The position numbers and the translations under genes were made by a program. This document shows positions 26,401 through 36,416 of a DNA stretch of 64,000 bases, piece after piece; the first letter of the stretch is position 1; every line of letters begins with the position of its first letter. Under the pieces are notes generated by a model that did not search any database, was not told where the DNA came from, and saw only the letters and a list, made by a program, of their open reading frames with translations. The DNA comes from Oxyruncus cristatus (lineage: Eukaryota; Chordata; Aves; Passeriformes; Cotingidae). The DNA lies in the NCBI GenBank assembly GCA_013399855.1, contig VXAY01002359.1, positions 259,776-323,775 on the forward strand. Direction: 5' to 3'.

Positions 26401-27467
26401 GTAACAAAAAAAGGCTAACATGTAAATGTGATTAGGCTTTTTTAGTAGCTTTTATTTGTTAGCTTGCATGTGACTTCATAATTGAAGTAAACCTGATGTG
26501 AGAGGTTTCTAGTTATCAATAATTTAAAAAAAAAAATTATTTCTGATAAATTCAAACATATTCAGAAGATACAGCATCTCATTCACCAATCCTGCCTTAT
26601 TTTACACTATTATTTTTGTCCCTTTTTCCTTCAGTGCACAAACATTCACTGCAGCGATAATGACATCCTACAACCACGACAGAGGCAAAGTTCCTGACAA
26701 TTTTCTTGGCAGTACCTTGCCACTTTGGTAAGTACTGTATTCCTCCTTTGCAGCACTTCACAGGTTTCTTGTCTTTGCTTTTTACAGAGGTGGTTGTTTT
26801 TCTCTCTGCAGAGGCTCTACTTCGGCAGCTGTGCCTTCTGCTGAAGCTTGTCTCAGTAAGTTCTTGGAAACTTTTTCCTTGTCAGAGGTCTTTGCTTTGC
26901 TCTTTGACACAATAATCTTTAAAGTGTAATGCTCTCACAGGAGTACTTTATGAATTCAAGCCTCAAATGATATGAGATTGGCGTATGGAGCCTCTAAAGC
27001 TGTGTGAATGAGAAATGCCTTTCCGACCTATTTGGGATCATGTCAACTGGCATCATCTTTTCTTACTGTTTAACTTTATAGGTAAGATAACTATGCCTCG
27101 AATTTTGTGTCAACTACTGCACAGATTGCTATTTACAGTACTTCTTTTTTTTTAAAAAAATCCAGTAGCATGTAAATGATCTGTGATGACACTGCACTTC
27201 TGCTTTGGTGGCCTTGGAGAAGCCTTTTGTGGTGAATTAGTAACTTCTCCAGACACTAATGAACTGTGTGCACAAACCTGTCTGACTCAGGTTTCACTGC
27301 ATCAGGTGAAACCAGGCCCGTGGTACTCAGCTTAGGGACTGAAATTGGGCTTCTTGGGGAAGAGTCTTTCTTGAGACAATGCATGATGCATGTTTACATA
27401 TCCTCTCAGTCAAGACCTCTTGCTTGTTTGCTTTCATCAGCTAAATTCTGTTATATAAGTTGCCTAC
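23429..27467. other. Mostly non-coding stretch
   Basis: No exon with two good splice sites was found. A minus-strand frame at about 25.19-25.09 kb has a fair acceptor and a stop, but is too short to support. No transposon is recognised. Confidence 0.5.
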
Positions 27468-27583
27468 TTAAACCCCTTCTGCTGTTCATTTAGTTGCTGT
27501 ATCTTCCTCACACTTATTCTTAAACCATAATTCTGTGCTTTCTTCAACAGCTGGCATGCTTCAGTGCAGACTAACCTCTTTTG
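27468..27583 (-). CDS. Candidate internal exon, basic helical segment
   Basis: An acceptor at 27584 (pyrimidine-rich, ending cactgag) and a donor at 27467 (TTTAA followed by gtaggc) bracket 38 open codons plus two bases. The peptide is rich in K, Q, L and R, with a stretch QLLKKAQNYGLRISVRKIQQ, and looks helical. The donor is moderate and the acceptor uses GAG rather than CAG. Phase is 0 at the start and 2 at the end. I do not recognise it. Confidence 0.3.
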
Positions 27584-29159
27584 CTCAGTGAGGAGTATGA
27601 GTGTGATTGTTTCATACATGCTTTTTATGATCACAGTCACTTGCAAACTGCTTTAAGTTCTATGGGGATAAAAGACTACATAAATCTCTGATTATGGTTA
27701 TTATGACTATGCTAACAAGAGCTGGCTGAGGAACAAGAAATTCTGTCTTGCAACAGCCTCTAAGGTTTTGAAATTCTCCACTGGAACAAGATCAAACCTT
27801 TTACTGTCTGTGAAGTAGAGCTGTTGAAACATCCATTTTCAGATTCTCAGTGTCAGACTTTTTTTTTTTTTTTTAATTTGGGATCTTTATGACTTCACTG
27901 GAGATCCCAGATACCTACCCTAACTAAACTCAAAACGTTGTTAAATAACATTTTATTTAATGAAAAATATTTTGTCAAAATTTGATGGGCTGTCACATTA
28001 ATTTCCAGAGTATCCATTTGGAGGAGAAAATAACACCATATATTATTATGCTCTGCTTTGGCAAATGTGAACTTACTGCATTTCTTTACTTTTAGAGCTT
28101 TTGAAACAGATCTTCATGGAGATTCGTAAACAACTGAGAAGAGGGTGCATTTTGGGTGCCTGCCTTAAAAAAGAGATAGTATGTGACCAGTCTGAATGCC
28201 ACTCTGCCTTGGCTTTTTGCACTACTTGCTTTCCCCAGTCACTCATGTGACATTTGCCAGTCTTCAGTAACCAGAGAAAACAGGTCTTCGAAACACGTGG
28301 GAAGAACTATCAGATAACACCAACATGCAGAATGCATTGTGTTGAAATGGAATTATTAGGTCACTTCTGGGGCAGTGAAGAGTAGATAGCTGTGTGTCTT
28401 AAAAATAAATTTTCCTTTCACTCCCTCAAAAAGGGATGTATGAAAGATGTCAAAGGTCTTTTAACAACTGGAGCTTTCAGATGTGATAAGAAAACAAAGC
28501 AGCTCAAGCAATGCTCAGGTGAGGTGCTAGAAAGGACTGGAAATGTACTGGTAAATAACTTTGCCACTGTTAAAAAGGCTTGAATCCAGCTTTCATTCTG
28601 TGTGTGTCCTTAAACTTGGCAGAGACGCAATTTCCAAATCTTAATGTGTTTCAAATGGGCTTTTTTTTCCCATTTGTTGTGTTAATTTCCACACACAAAC
28701 ACAGTAGAGTGTGTAACTACACACGACTCAAATGTGGGCAGAGGAAATGCAGCCTGGCTGTGCCCTGTCCATATTTCAAAATGTGAAGTTCCTATCATGT
28801 GGGGCTTGCCCACTATGATTTTTTTCTCCATACTCTAAAGCACAATTTTGAAAAATGGATGCATTCCTTCTGTTTGGTAGAGACTGGGCAGTAATGTAGA
28901 TGGTTAGTGCTGAAAAAAACCTGTTCACAGAATCAAAAGAGAGACTTTCACATGCCTCCAGGTTATGACTCTCTTGGTTCTGCTTATTTAGGATCTATTT
29001 CCCCTCCTCTTCTTAAACTTTCTCATCTAAAGAATTCATTGTATTGATTAATTTCCAAATATCTCTTTTGTGTCTGTTTTTGTCCTCTAAAATTTCAGGT
29101 TCTTGTCAGCTCCTAACAAGCAAAAATATCAAGTAGGGATTGTCTGAGTTCAAGCTCTT

Positions 29160-29383
29160 CTATCTCTTTTCTGGATGAGGAATATTTTCAGCACTGTTAA
29201 TCTTTTCCACCAGCCCTTTTTTGGAAGCGTGGAGGGCAGAGATAATGGCAGAAGTGAGGAGGGGCAATAAACTTCTTTGAATATTTGTACTATAGTGATG
29301 TGGTAATATCTGGGATGTGTCCATGTGGTCTGGTTGTTTGATGTTGAGCACTCCTGTGTGTTTCAAAGCTGTAGCTAAAAATG
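29160..29383 (-). CDS. Candidate terminal exon, 73 codons
   Basis: A strong acceptor (T/C-rich, ending gctcctcag) lies at 29384. It is followed by 73 open codons and a TAG at 29162-29160. The peptide has a protein-like mix and includes SAIISALHASKKGLVEKINS. There is no good donor inside, so it would end a coding region. It could be an alternative 3' end of a larger minus-strand gene, or a chance frame, since open frames of this length are present throughout the window. Confidence 0.3.
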
Positions 29384-32300
29384 CTGAGGAGCAAGAGCAC
29401 AAAGAAAGTGACTGGTGTGGAAGGGACAGCTTGAATGACCAAAAATACACTCTTGAATTTTTTCTCCCTGATTCTTGTTGTGTTTCTATCTTTCAGTTCT
29501 TCCTTTTCTCTTTAGGACACCAAGCCCCACAGAACAGGTGGACTGGCAGCAATATTCACAAAATTAACAAGGCAAAAGATATGGAGATTTGGATAGAGGT
29601 TTGGGTGGTTGGTTTTTGTTGTTGTTTGTTTGTTTTATTGTTTTTGTGTTTGGGGTTTTTTTTTTTCTTTTTGTAACAACTAGTTTAAACGTTTCTTGTA
29701 ACTAGCCTTATCTACTGCTCCACCTCAGACAGGAGTGTTTTATTTGTTTTAGCTTGATGGCTAAATCCTTTAGGCCTCCCAGAAGTTTACTCTTGCATTT
29801 CAAAGAGCCCTGTGAATACAGAGTGAAGACAAATATAAATATGCAGAGTGAACAGTCACCCTAGCATTACTTGCTTGTTACTTACTTACTGTGATGATTT
29901 GAGTGCCTTTATCTTAGTTCATTTCTGTAGTCTTGGTCTTGCTGTTCTTGGTCTGGTGCTCATTATTGACATACCCATGTTCCCTCTGGTCATTTTTTCA
30001 GGATTTCTTTGCTTCCAAGCATTGTAAATCTTGCTCTTCTGCTTAATGTTGCTCTCAGTCTGTGTAGCAGCCTGAACCCTCTTGAAGTTTTGTTCTGAAA
30101 ACATGTAGCTCCTGTTTAAGGACTAAATTGAAGCTTTTTCTGAAAGACCTAGAGCAGGATGGTGTCATGGGTGCACATCCTTTGAAGCCCAAGAGGTGGC
30201 TGTGTTGCTCTCAGGGCACTAACATGGCTTTCCATCTCTAACCACCTGCCTAGATTTATAAAACATGATGATTTAATCGCCTTGGGCTCTCCTCTGCTGT
30301 CAGGTGTGGATGTTGCTGACCAGACAGGCATGCACCTCTGATCAGACTAGAGAAATACAACCTGTTGTGTCTCACAGTCCCACTATGTTCTGCTGTTTCA
30401 TCTCTCTCTTTGCTGCCTGCTCTCAGTTCAGATCCAGGACCTGGCTCCACTCAAGTCCTTTTGCATTTTTTCTCTCATTGACTGAGAGAGGGAAACATTA
30501 GGAAGGCATCAGGCCCTTGTGGATTGTGTAGATGGTAAAATGTAATGAGTTTTTATATAGCAAAAAGCAATTGCATGGTTAGGCCATAAATCTAACAAAT
30601 GAATATGGTCATGTTAGTTAAAGAACTGCAGAGATTGTCTCTGCTACCACTAAAAATTCTGTTAACATTGCAGAAAGTGACAATATGCCCATGCAAAATA
30701 AGTGATATTTAAAATAGCTACACTACATAGGAAGATAAGTCCAGAGGTGCTGTTTTCATGACTTTGACATTCCTGAATTAACCCCTAAATCACTTCCCTC
30801 ATGCAAGTGCATTGTCCAGAATAGGTGCAAGCTGACACTGCTTTGAGATATTTTCCTAAATTTTCCCAAAGCTTTTTTCTTTCCTAAATCCCTTTGCATT
30901 TAGTCCAAAAATACCTACACTACTTTGGTAAGCCAGAGAGCAGGTGGTTGTCTTGCAGCATCCTCAAGGCCTTTTCAGCATGCAGCTGGCCTGACCATGT
31001 TTCTAGACTACATGCCACGTCCAAAGCCCCCATCCAGCCCTCTCACCTTTCCCTCAGTCCAGGCTTAGATAGCAGGTTTTGTATCTTCTGGAAAGCCAAC
31101 TTGTCTGTCCTTCACCAGCCAGATGAAGATGCCACAGTGGCAGATTCATATCGAGGACGTGGGGCCGTATCCAGGCTCGGTATGTCCAAAGCAGTCGTAG
31201 CCTGTGGTCTGTGTTTGTGTCAGTGTGGTCTTGGGCCAGCACACAGAGACATATTAATCTGAAACCACCCTCCTCACCACTGGTGTTCTGAGATGCACGG
31301 CTGGAACACACACTGGAAGTGTGGTAACAATACAGCCAGTGGGACTAGAAGCATGAGTGAATGTAACCCAGCTGGCTTGCAGGGTTTGGAGACTGACTCC
31401 CCCTGGCTTAATCACTCATCAGCCAGAAATCAAGCGAACGCCGTTCCCTGAAATGCACTGTGAAAACAGCACCAGAGAAAAAAAAAAATAATTGAACAAT
31501 CATTAGAACAAGGAAAATAAACACAGAAATAAATCATTACAGATCGAACAGCAGTAAGTTATGGGGACGTGTTATTGTTGGTTTTTTTATAGTTCCCACT
31601 GAGCTAAGAGAAGAAATTAAAAAGAAAAAAAACATAATGATGTTGAAATCAAATTGCAGCTTTCAAAAGAATGTGATTAGAATATTTGTTTATCCACCCA
31701 CCTCAAACACTCTTCTTCTCTTGGGGACGCAAATATTGCAATCATAAGAACAATTTTAATTTACGTGGGAAATACATGTTCATTTTGCCCTACTTATAAC
31801 TTGCTGAAGGGAGATGAGACCCAGTGCAAGCAAGTACCTTTATGGGAATCTTCTCTTGATAGATTTGGGGGAGAAACACTATGTGATCTGTAGGAAATTG
31901 CACTTCTAGTAAATCCTTATGGCTGTATTCAATATGTGTGATTGAAATCTTTGGAGTTGCTTGTTCAAATGAAATGAGTGGGATTCAGTGTCCAACAGCT
32001 GTGATGAAGTGGTCCATTTAGAGAAGGTATTCACTCATATCAGTTGTCTTGATTTTTCATGTGCTTCTGTTAAAGAGCTCTAACATAAAACAAAACTTTT
32101 AAGTCAGATGGAGAAAATAAACTCTGCTGACATGTCATCCTTCTGTTTTACTCAACGTTGTTTGGAACTAGTAGGAATAAAAATACCACTGCATTCTTTT
32201 TTGCAACTTTTTTCATTATAAGATGTGCATTCATCAAAACCACTTTTAATGAAAAATGAGGCAAACAATGGAATGACAGCTGGAATAAGTGAATGAAGGA

Positions 32301-32543
32301 ATATAAGGACTGAAATGTGGAACCAGAATCAATTTTTCTCGAGATTCTAGTTTGTTTTAGTTTGTGACATTTTCTTTGGGTTGGCATGGAAATGAATATA
32401 AGAAAAAAAATTGTTTTAAAATGTCAAGTTGGGAAAACGTATTCCTGGTCAGCAATAAATCACCACTGCACAAGTACTTTAGATCCTATTGGAAGGTTGC
32501 CTGAGCTCTTCTGAGAACACACTATATGAATTCAGGACTTTAC
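29384..32543. other. Mostly non-coding stretch with a T/G-rich tract
   Basis: Includes the T/G-rich run at about 29590-29672. A possible small minus-strand exon near 30302-30253 has a fair acceptor but a poor donor (gtggtt) and is not called. The AT-rich segment around 31.45-31.80 kb has sharply varied, non-repetitive sequence that could be a conserved non-coding element, but this cannot be judged from one genome. Confidence 0.45.
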
Positions 32544-32788
32544 CTTTCTCTGTATGTGTTTACCACAGGATTAGCTATAGTCCAGTACTGAAAGATGTCT
32601 GCTGAGATGAACACAGGCTGTGTCATTCCCATTTTCTTGGAGAAAAAGGTTTTGATTAACCCTGATCTTTGTGTGTATCTCACCAGAGGTTGGTCTCTGG
32701 GTTTGGCAAATACTTGCTCTTCAAAATCTACCCTGTTTGTGGATAGCAAAAGCCAGTGGTTAGATTTCTCCAGAAGAAGGTCAGGTTC
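32544..32788 (-). CDS. Candidate internal exon with two possible donors
   Basis: The acceptor at 32789 is excellent (tgtcagcttttcag). The frame starting at its first base is open for 245 bases to a donor at 32543 (GAGAAAG followed by gtaaag). A second strong donor (CTG followed by gtgagat) sits at 32683, giving a 35-codon short form. The short form contains LLEKSNHWLLLSTNRVDFEE. The long form adds a segment with ADIFQYWTIANPVV. Phase is 0 at the start, and 0 or 2 at the end. Both forms look protein-like. I do not recognise the family. Confidence 0.4.
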
Positions 32789-33314
32789 CTGAAAAGCTGA
32801 CATAAAATGTAATCCACTTTAATGAACACAGAAGTACTCCCTTGTCTTACTTTAGATTGAGACAAATTTTTTTTCTAGGTATTGAATTTTTATGTGGGGC
32901 AGTACAGTCATGTCTACAAAGGAGTTCTTGTTTTGAATCTCACCACTTCCCTGGTACACCCAACTTGCTTTGCACTATTTACAGCTTGAAACGCTATTTA
33001 TTTCTTGAAATGTAGTCACAGAAAAATGTATATACATTCTGATCCAGTTCACACAGAAACTGAGGACGAGTCTCCTCTATATCAATGCTTTTTGCTTCAA
33101 CTGCTAAGGAGTATAAGAAAAAACTTTAAAGACTTGTGTTTGAGTGCAAAGACAGTTCCCTGAATGACTGGTAGCAGAAAATTTATACAGTGTCATTTTG
33201 CTTCCACTATGCCCAAATCTGGATTACCCATTTCTGTTTGAGAGCAATACAGTTATATTAGCAAATACTAAAAATTAGCACACAGTGCACTTGCAAGGGT
33301 ATGTGAGCACTGGG

Positions 33315-33406
33315 CTTAACACCAGGGAAATCTATACTGAGGTTTCTGATGTATTCAGAACTTAACACCAGAGAAATCTATATTGAGATTTGTGAGGCAT
33401 TGGAAA
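33315..33406. repeat. 46-bp tandem duplication, diverged
   Basis: Two adjacent units start with CTTAACACCAG (33315 and 33361). The second differs by several substitutions, so the duplication is old. It has no coding meaning that I can see. Confidence 0.85.
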
Positions 33407-33665
33407 TACCTCACATTTCATCTTGAGGTTTAGGTTCACGTAATATATAGGTGTAAGCTTTGGTGGAGTGTCTGCTTACTGTATGCACCTGCATTTTAAT
33501 TGTAAAGATCAGGAATATTGGCCTGAGGAGGATCTGGTCTTAGTCACTTGGTTTAAAGAAATGCAGGGTTCTCTAGCAATGATGACCAATTTTCTTCTTG
33601 CACTTTTCTCCAGTTATTATTTTGAGATTTCTGGATTTACCAAACTCTGACAAAATTTTACCAGG

Positions 33666-34471
33666 TGTCAGAGACCACATGTTTAAAAAGGCAAAGATTA
33701 TCTTTTTATTTCATCATGCATTCAGCTTTCTCATATCAGCAGGGCCCCTGTCACCAAAAACCAGGTAATAAACTCCCTAACTAGGTTAGAAATCTGACAT
33801 TACTTCATTAGCAGCTCTAGATGCATGGGGATTACTCCTCAAAGCATGCATGACCAGCAACCTAACAGACCGGGTTATAGTCATTAAATTGACATATATT
33901 CATCACATTTCTATTACATATTCATTAGCGTTCCTGAATACATTCATATATGCTCATTATTTCAGTGAATTTATTTGAATATGAGTAAGGGTGTTTTGAG
34001 GGTCTTTGGTGGTCACTTGGGAACATCTCATTCCCCAAAATTCCTTTTTATGGTCCTGGATCTTCTGATGAATCTTCTTGCCTTGAGAGTATCTCAAATA
34101 CGGGTTCAAGTCATGATGCACCTCTCTAATCATCCTCTACTCCGGCACTCAAAACTAAGACATCTACTCGGACAGATTAATCACTAATATAAGTAAATAA
34201 GGAAGCATTAGCTTGAACAAGAGTTATTCGTCACCGATCCAGGGAGTTAATACAAGGCCACACTAATCTCTGGCATTTGTACTAAGCACTATATGGTATA
34301 AAACTAAGCATTAACCCCAAATATAGGGGCTATATACTATAGTGCTAAAGTTAAAAGAATTTGCCATTATCTTCCTCCACTGCAGCATAGACTCATTCTT
34401 AAAGAAAAGTAGCTTGCTCCATAACACTCCATTTAACATCATAATTTTGCTGGTAATAGAAGTGTCAGACA
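33666..34471 (-). mobile_element. Probable solo retroviral LTR
   Basis: Read on the minus strand, the block begins TGTCTGACA and ends CTCTGACA, so it has TGTC/GACA inverted ends typical of LTRs. It contains a TATA-like cataaaaagg near 34054. An AATAAA polyadenylation signal lies about 45 bases before its end (near 33712). That U3-R-U5 layout over about 806 bases fits a solo LTR of an endogenous retrovirus. No matching target-site duplication is visible (ccagg on the left, gaaat on the right), so one or both edges may be slightly wrong or decayed. No gag, pol or env remains are present. The ERV class cannot be assigned. Confidence 0.45.
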
Positions 34472-34544
34472 GAAATTTTAACTTTTCCAGGTTTTATTTC
34501 AGTTTTTAAAAAAAAAAAAAAATCATATTTTTCACTGCGGGGGG

Positions 34545-34626
34545 NNNNNNNNNNNNNNNNNNNNNNNNNNNNNNNNNNNNNNNNNNNNNNNNNNNNNNNN
34601 NNNNNNNNNNNNNNNNNNNNNNNNNN
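34545..34626. other. Assembly gap (82 N) beside a G run
   Basis: Unknown bases directly follow GCGGGGGG on the plus strand. The gap truncates the candidate exon at 34627-34854, so its donor cannot be seen. Confidence 1.
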
Positions 34627-34854
34627 GTTGTCTTCTTAAATCTTCCTGTTCTTTGGTGACCTTTTGTGCCACAAGTTCTTTCTGTGGTGGTGGAGATGGA
34701 TTTGCTGGTGTTACTGAGGGACATCTAAGAGCCTCTCTTGGTTGAGAGCAAGCGGCGACGTCATGGGAACAGGCACTATCAGGAGGATGGAAATTTTCCA
34801 GATCTATTAGACTTCCTTTCGGCAACTGGGGTCTGGTGAGTTTAGCAGCCAACT
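34627..34854 (-). CDS. Candidate exon cut by assembly gap, proline-rich
   Basis: After an acceptor at 34855 (aaaacttgcag) the frame is open for 228 bases into the gap. The peptide begins LAAKLTRPQLPKGSLIDLEN, continues through a cysteine/serine/proline-rich part, and ends with a charged stretch KELVAQKVTKEQEDLRRQ. That order (structured, linker, helix) reads like real protein. The start is in phase 1, which matches the phase-1 end of the exon at 36359-36416; joining them gives one continuous frame. The donor is hidden in the gap. I do not recognise the protein. Confidence 0.45.
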
Positions 34855-35007
34855 CTGCAAGTTTTCAAGCTGAAATCTGGATTGTCTCTCTACTGGGTAG
34901 GAAACCACCTTCCCCTGCTCCCACCATGTCATGAGACATGCTTAGCTGTGTGCCCCGGAGCTCCCCCCCAGCTTCTGGGCTCAGTACCCAAGTCGTGGAA
35001 TAGTTCT

Positions 35008-35033
35008 GGGGCAGGGAGGGGAGGGGAGGGGGG
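35008..35033 (+). other. G-quadruplex-forming motif
   Basis: Five runs of three or more G are separated by one or two bases on the plus strand. This satisfies the usual four-run G4 rule. It lies about 150 bases upstream (in the minus-strand sense) of the candidate exon at 34.8 kb. Confidence 0.8.
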
Positions 35034-36358
35034 CAGCTAAATCACTGTGTGCTTGGTTCATCCTGGTGAGAGGTGGCAGTAGGGAGATAAAGGAACAGTT
35101 TTCCAAACCGTAACAGGCTGCTGAAAAATGAGGTGAATAAACAGTGGGCAGAGTGAGAGACGGTGGGTTTAAATTGCAGGTGGGTGGCAATTTAAGTTTG
35201 ATGTTAGGAAACCCTTTGGGTGGCTGGAATAGCAAAGCACTGGATTCTTACCCTTCACCATCTCCACATCTGACCTTTTGCCATTTGTGACAAACAGGGC
35301 ATTTGCAGCCCTCTGTGATACGACCTCTAAAGACTACTTCAGACCCTATTTTGAATTATTCTAGTCTTGCAACCTGCAATATCTGTAGATTGTCACTGGC
35401 TATTACTGTGTACATGAAAGCATTATGCTGTTCACTGCTCAAGAACAAGCTTGTGCTTTCCCTCTGAAGTTCATGAATTTAATTCTGTTCTTTCCTGTTG
35501 ATATTGGCAAGTATCTATCAGAGAGAGTACCCTGTGTGTTTTCATTGTGGCCATCTGTCCTGGTATTAGCAAAATGATTGCATAATCCAAACAACAGAAT
35601 CCTTTGAGAGAGGAAGAAAAAGAAAGATACACACAAGTCATGTGGCTGACATGCACCACAGTGATGCAAATAATTGTGGAATTAGAAATAATAATAATGT
35701 ATTAGATTTCTCAGTGGAAAAATGCTTGCTCTTCTACAGAACAATTAAAATTACAATATGCAATAAAAGCACCCAACTGTAATACAAATGTGTGCCTCAG
35801 GCTCCATAGCATTTACAAAACAAAGTCATCTTGGTGTATTTTAAAACTGAGAAACATAATTAACATGCCCTCTTGACAAGGAGAGGAGACATTCTTTTCT
35901 CATTTGAGTGACTTTCCTATCTGCCCTCTCTCTGCTGAGCACACAGAGAGGGCAGGGGCAAGTCCTGCTCTACACCAAGAGGTCAGCGTGGCTTGTGACT
36001 CCTCATTCCTCCAGCTTCTGTACCATGTTCAAAGCAGCATTTGTAAGCACTAATACTAAATGTTCTCTGTTTAGAGTGGCACAGATGAGAAGTTTGGTTT
36101 ATTTCTTGTAATTATTGAGCTGATGAGTCCTACATGTTGCTTGAAAGAAGGTAAAGTTTTAACATGATGGAGAGTCTCAGCTGGCACTGAATCTGGTTAA
36201 TGTGTTAGGAAAAGATTGAGACCCACAAGCAAAAGTACAGCTGGTCTGGAAAATCTGTTCTAAAGCAAAACCTGCAGGCATCCTCTGTCCTGCTATGATG
36301 AAAACCAGTCCATACAAGTTAATCCATGAAGTAGCTTCAGGTTGCTTTGCTTTCTTAC

Positions 36359-36416
36359 CTGAGCCTAAGTTGTGCAAGTCTTCTGAGACCACCCTGGAAC
36401 TACAGGTGGGGTACAA
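36359..36416 (-). CDS. Candidate internal exon, phase-linked to 34.8 kb
   Basis: The donor at 36358 is excellent (GGCTCAG followed by gtaagaaag) and the acceptor at 36417 is good (agctgctcacag). The exon has 19 codons plus one base. Its phase-1 end matches the start of the exon at 34627-34854, and the joined peptide reads VVSEDLHNLGSELAAKL across the junction. A further exon with a strong donor (CAAG followed by gtgagc at about 36652) may precede it in phase 0, but its acceptor is weak. The short length makes the open frame itself weak evidence. Confidence 0.4.

Noticed and set aside
34506..34852. Minus-strand frames running through the N gap
   Set aside because: Unknown bases cannot support a frame. 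Only the sequenced part is used.
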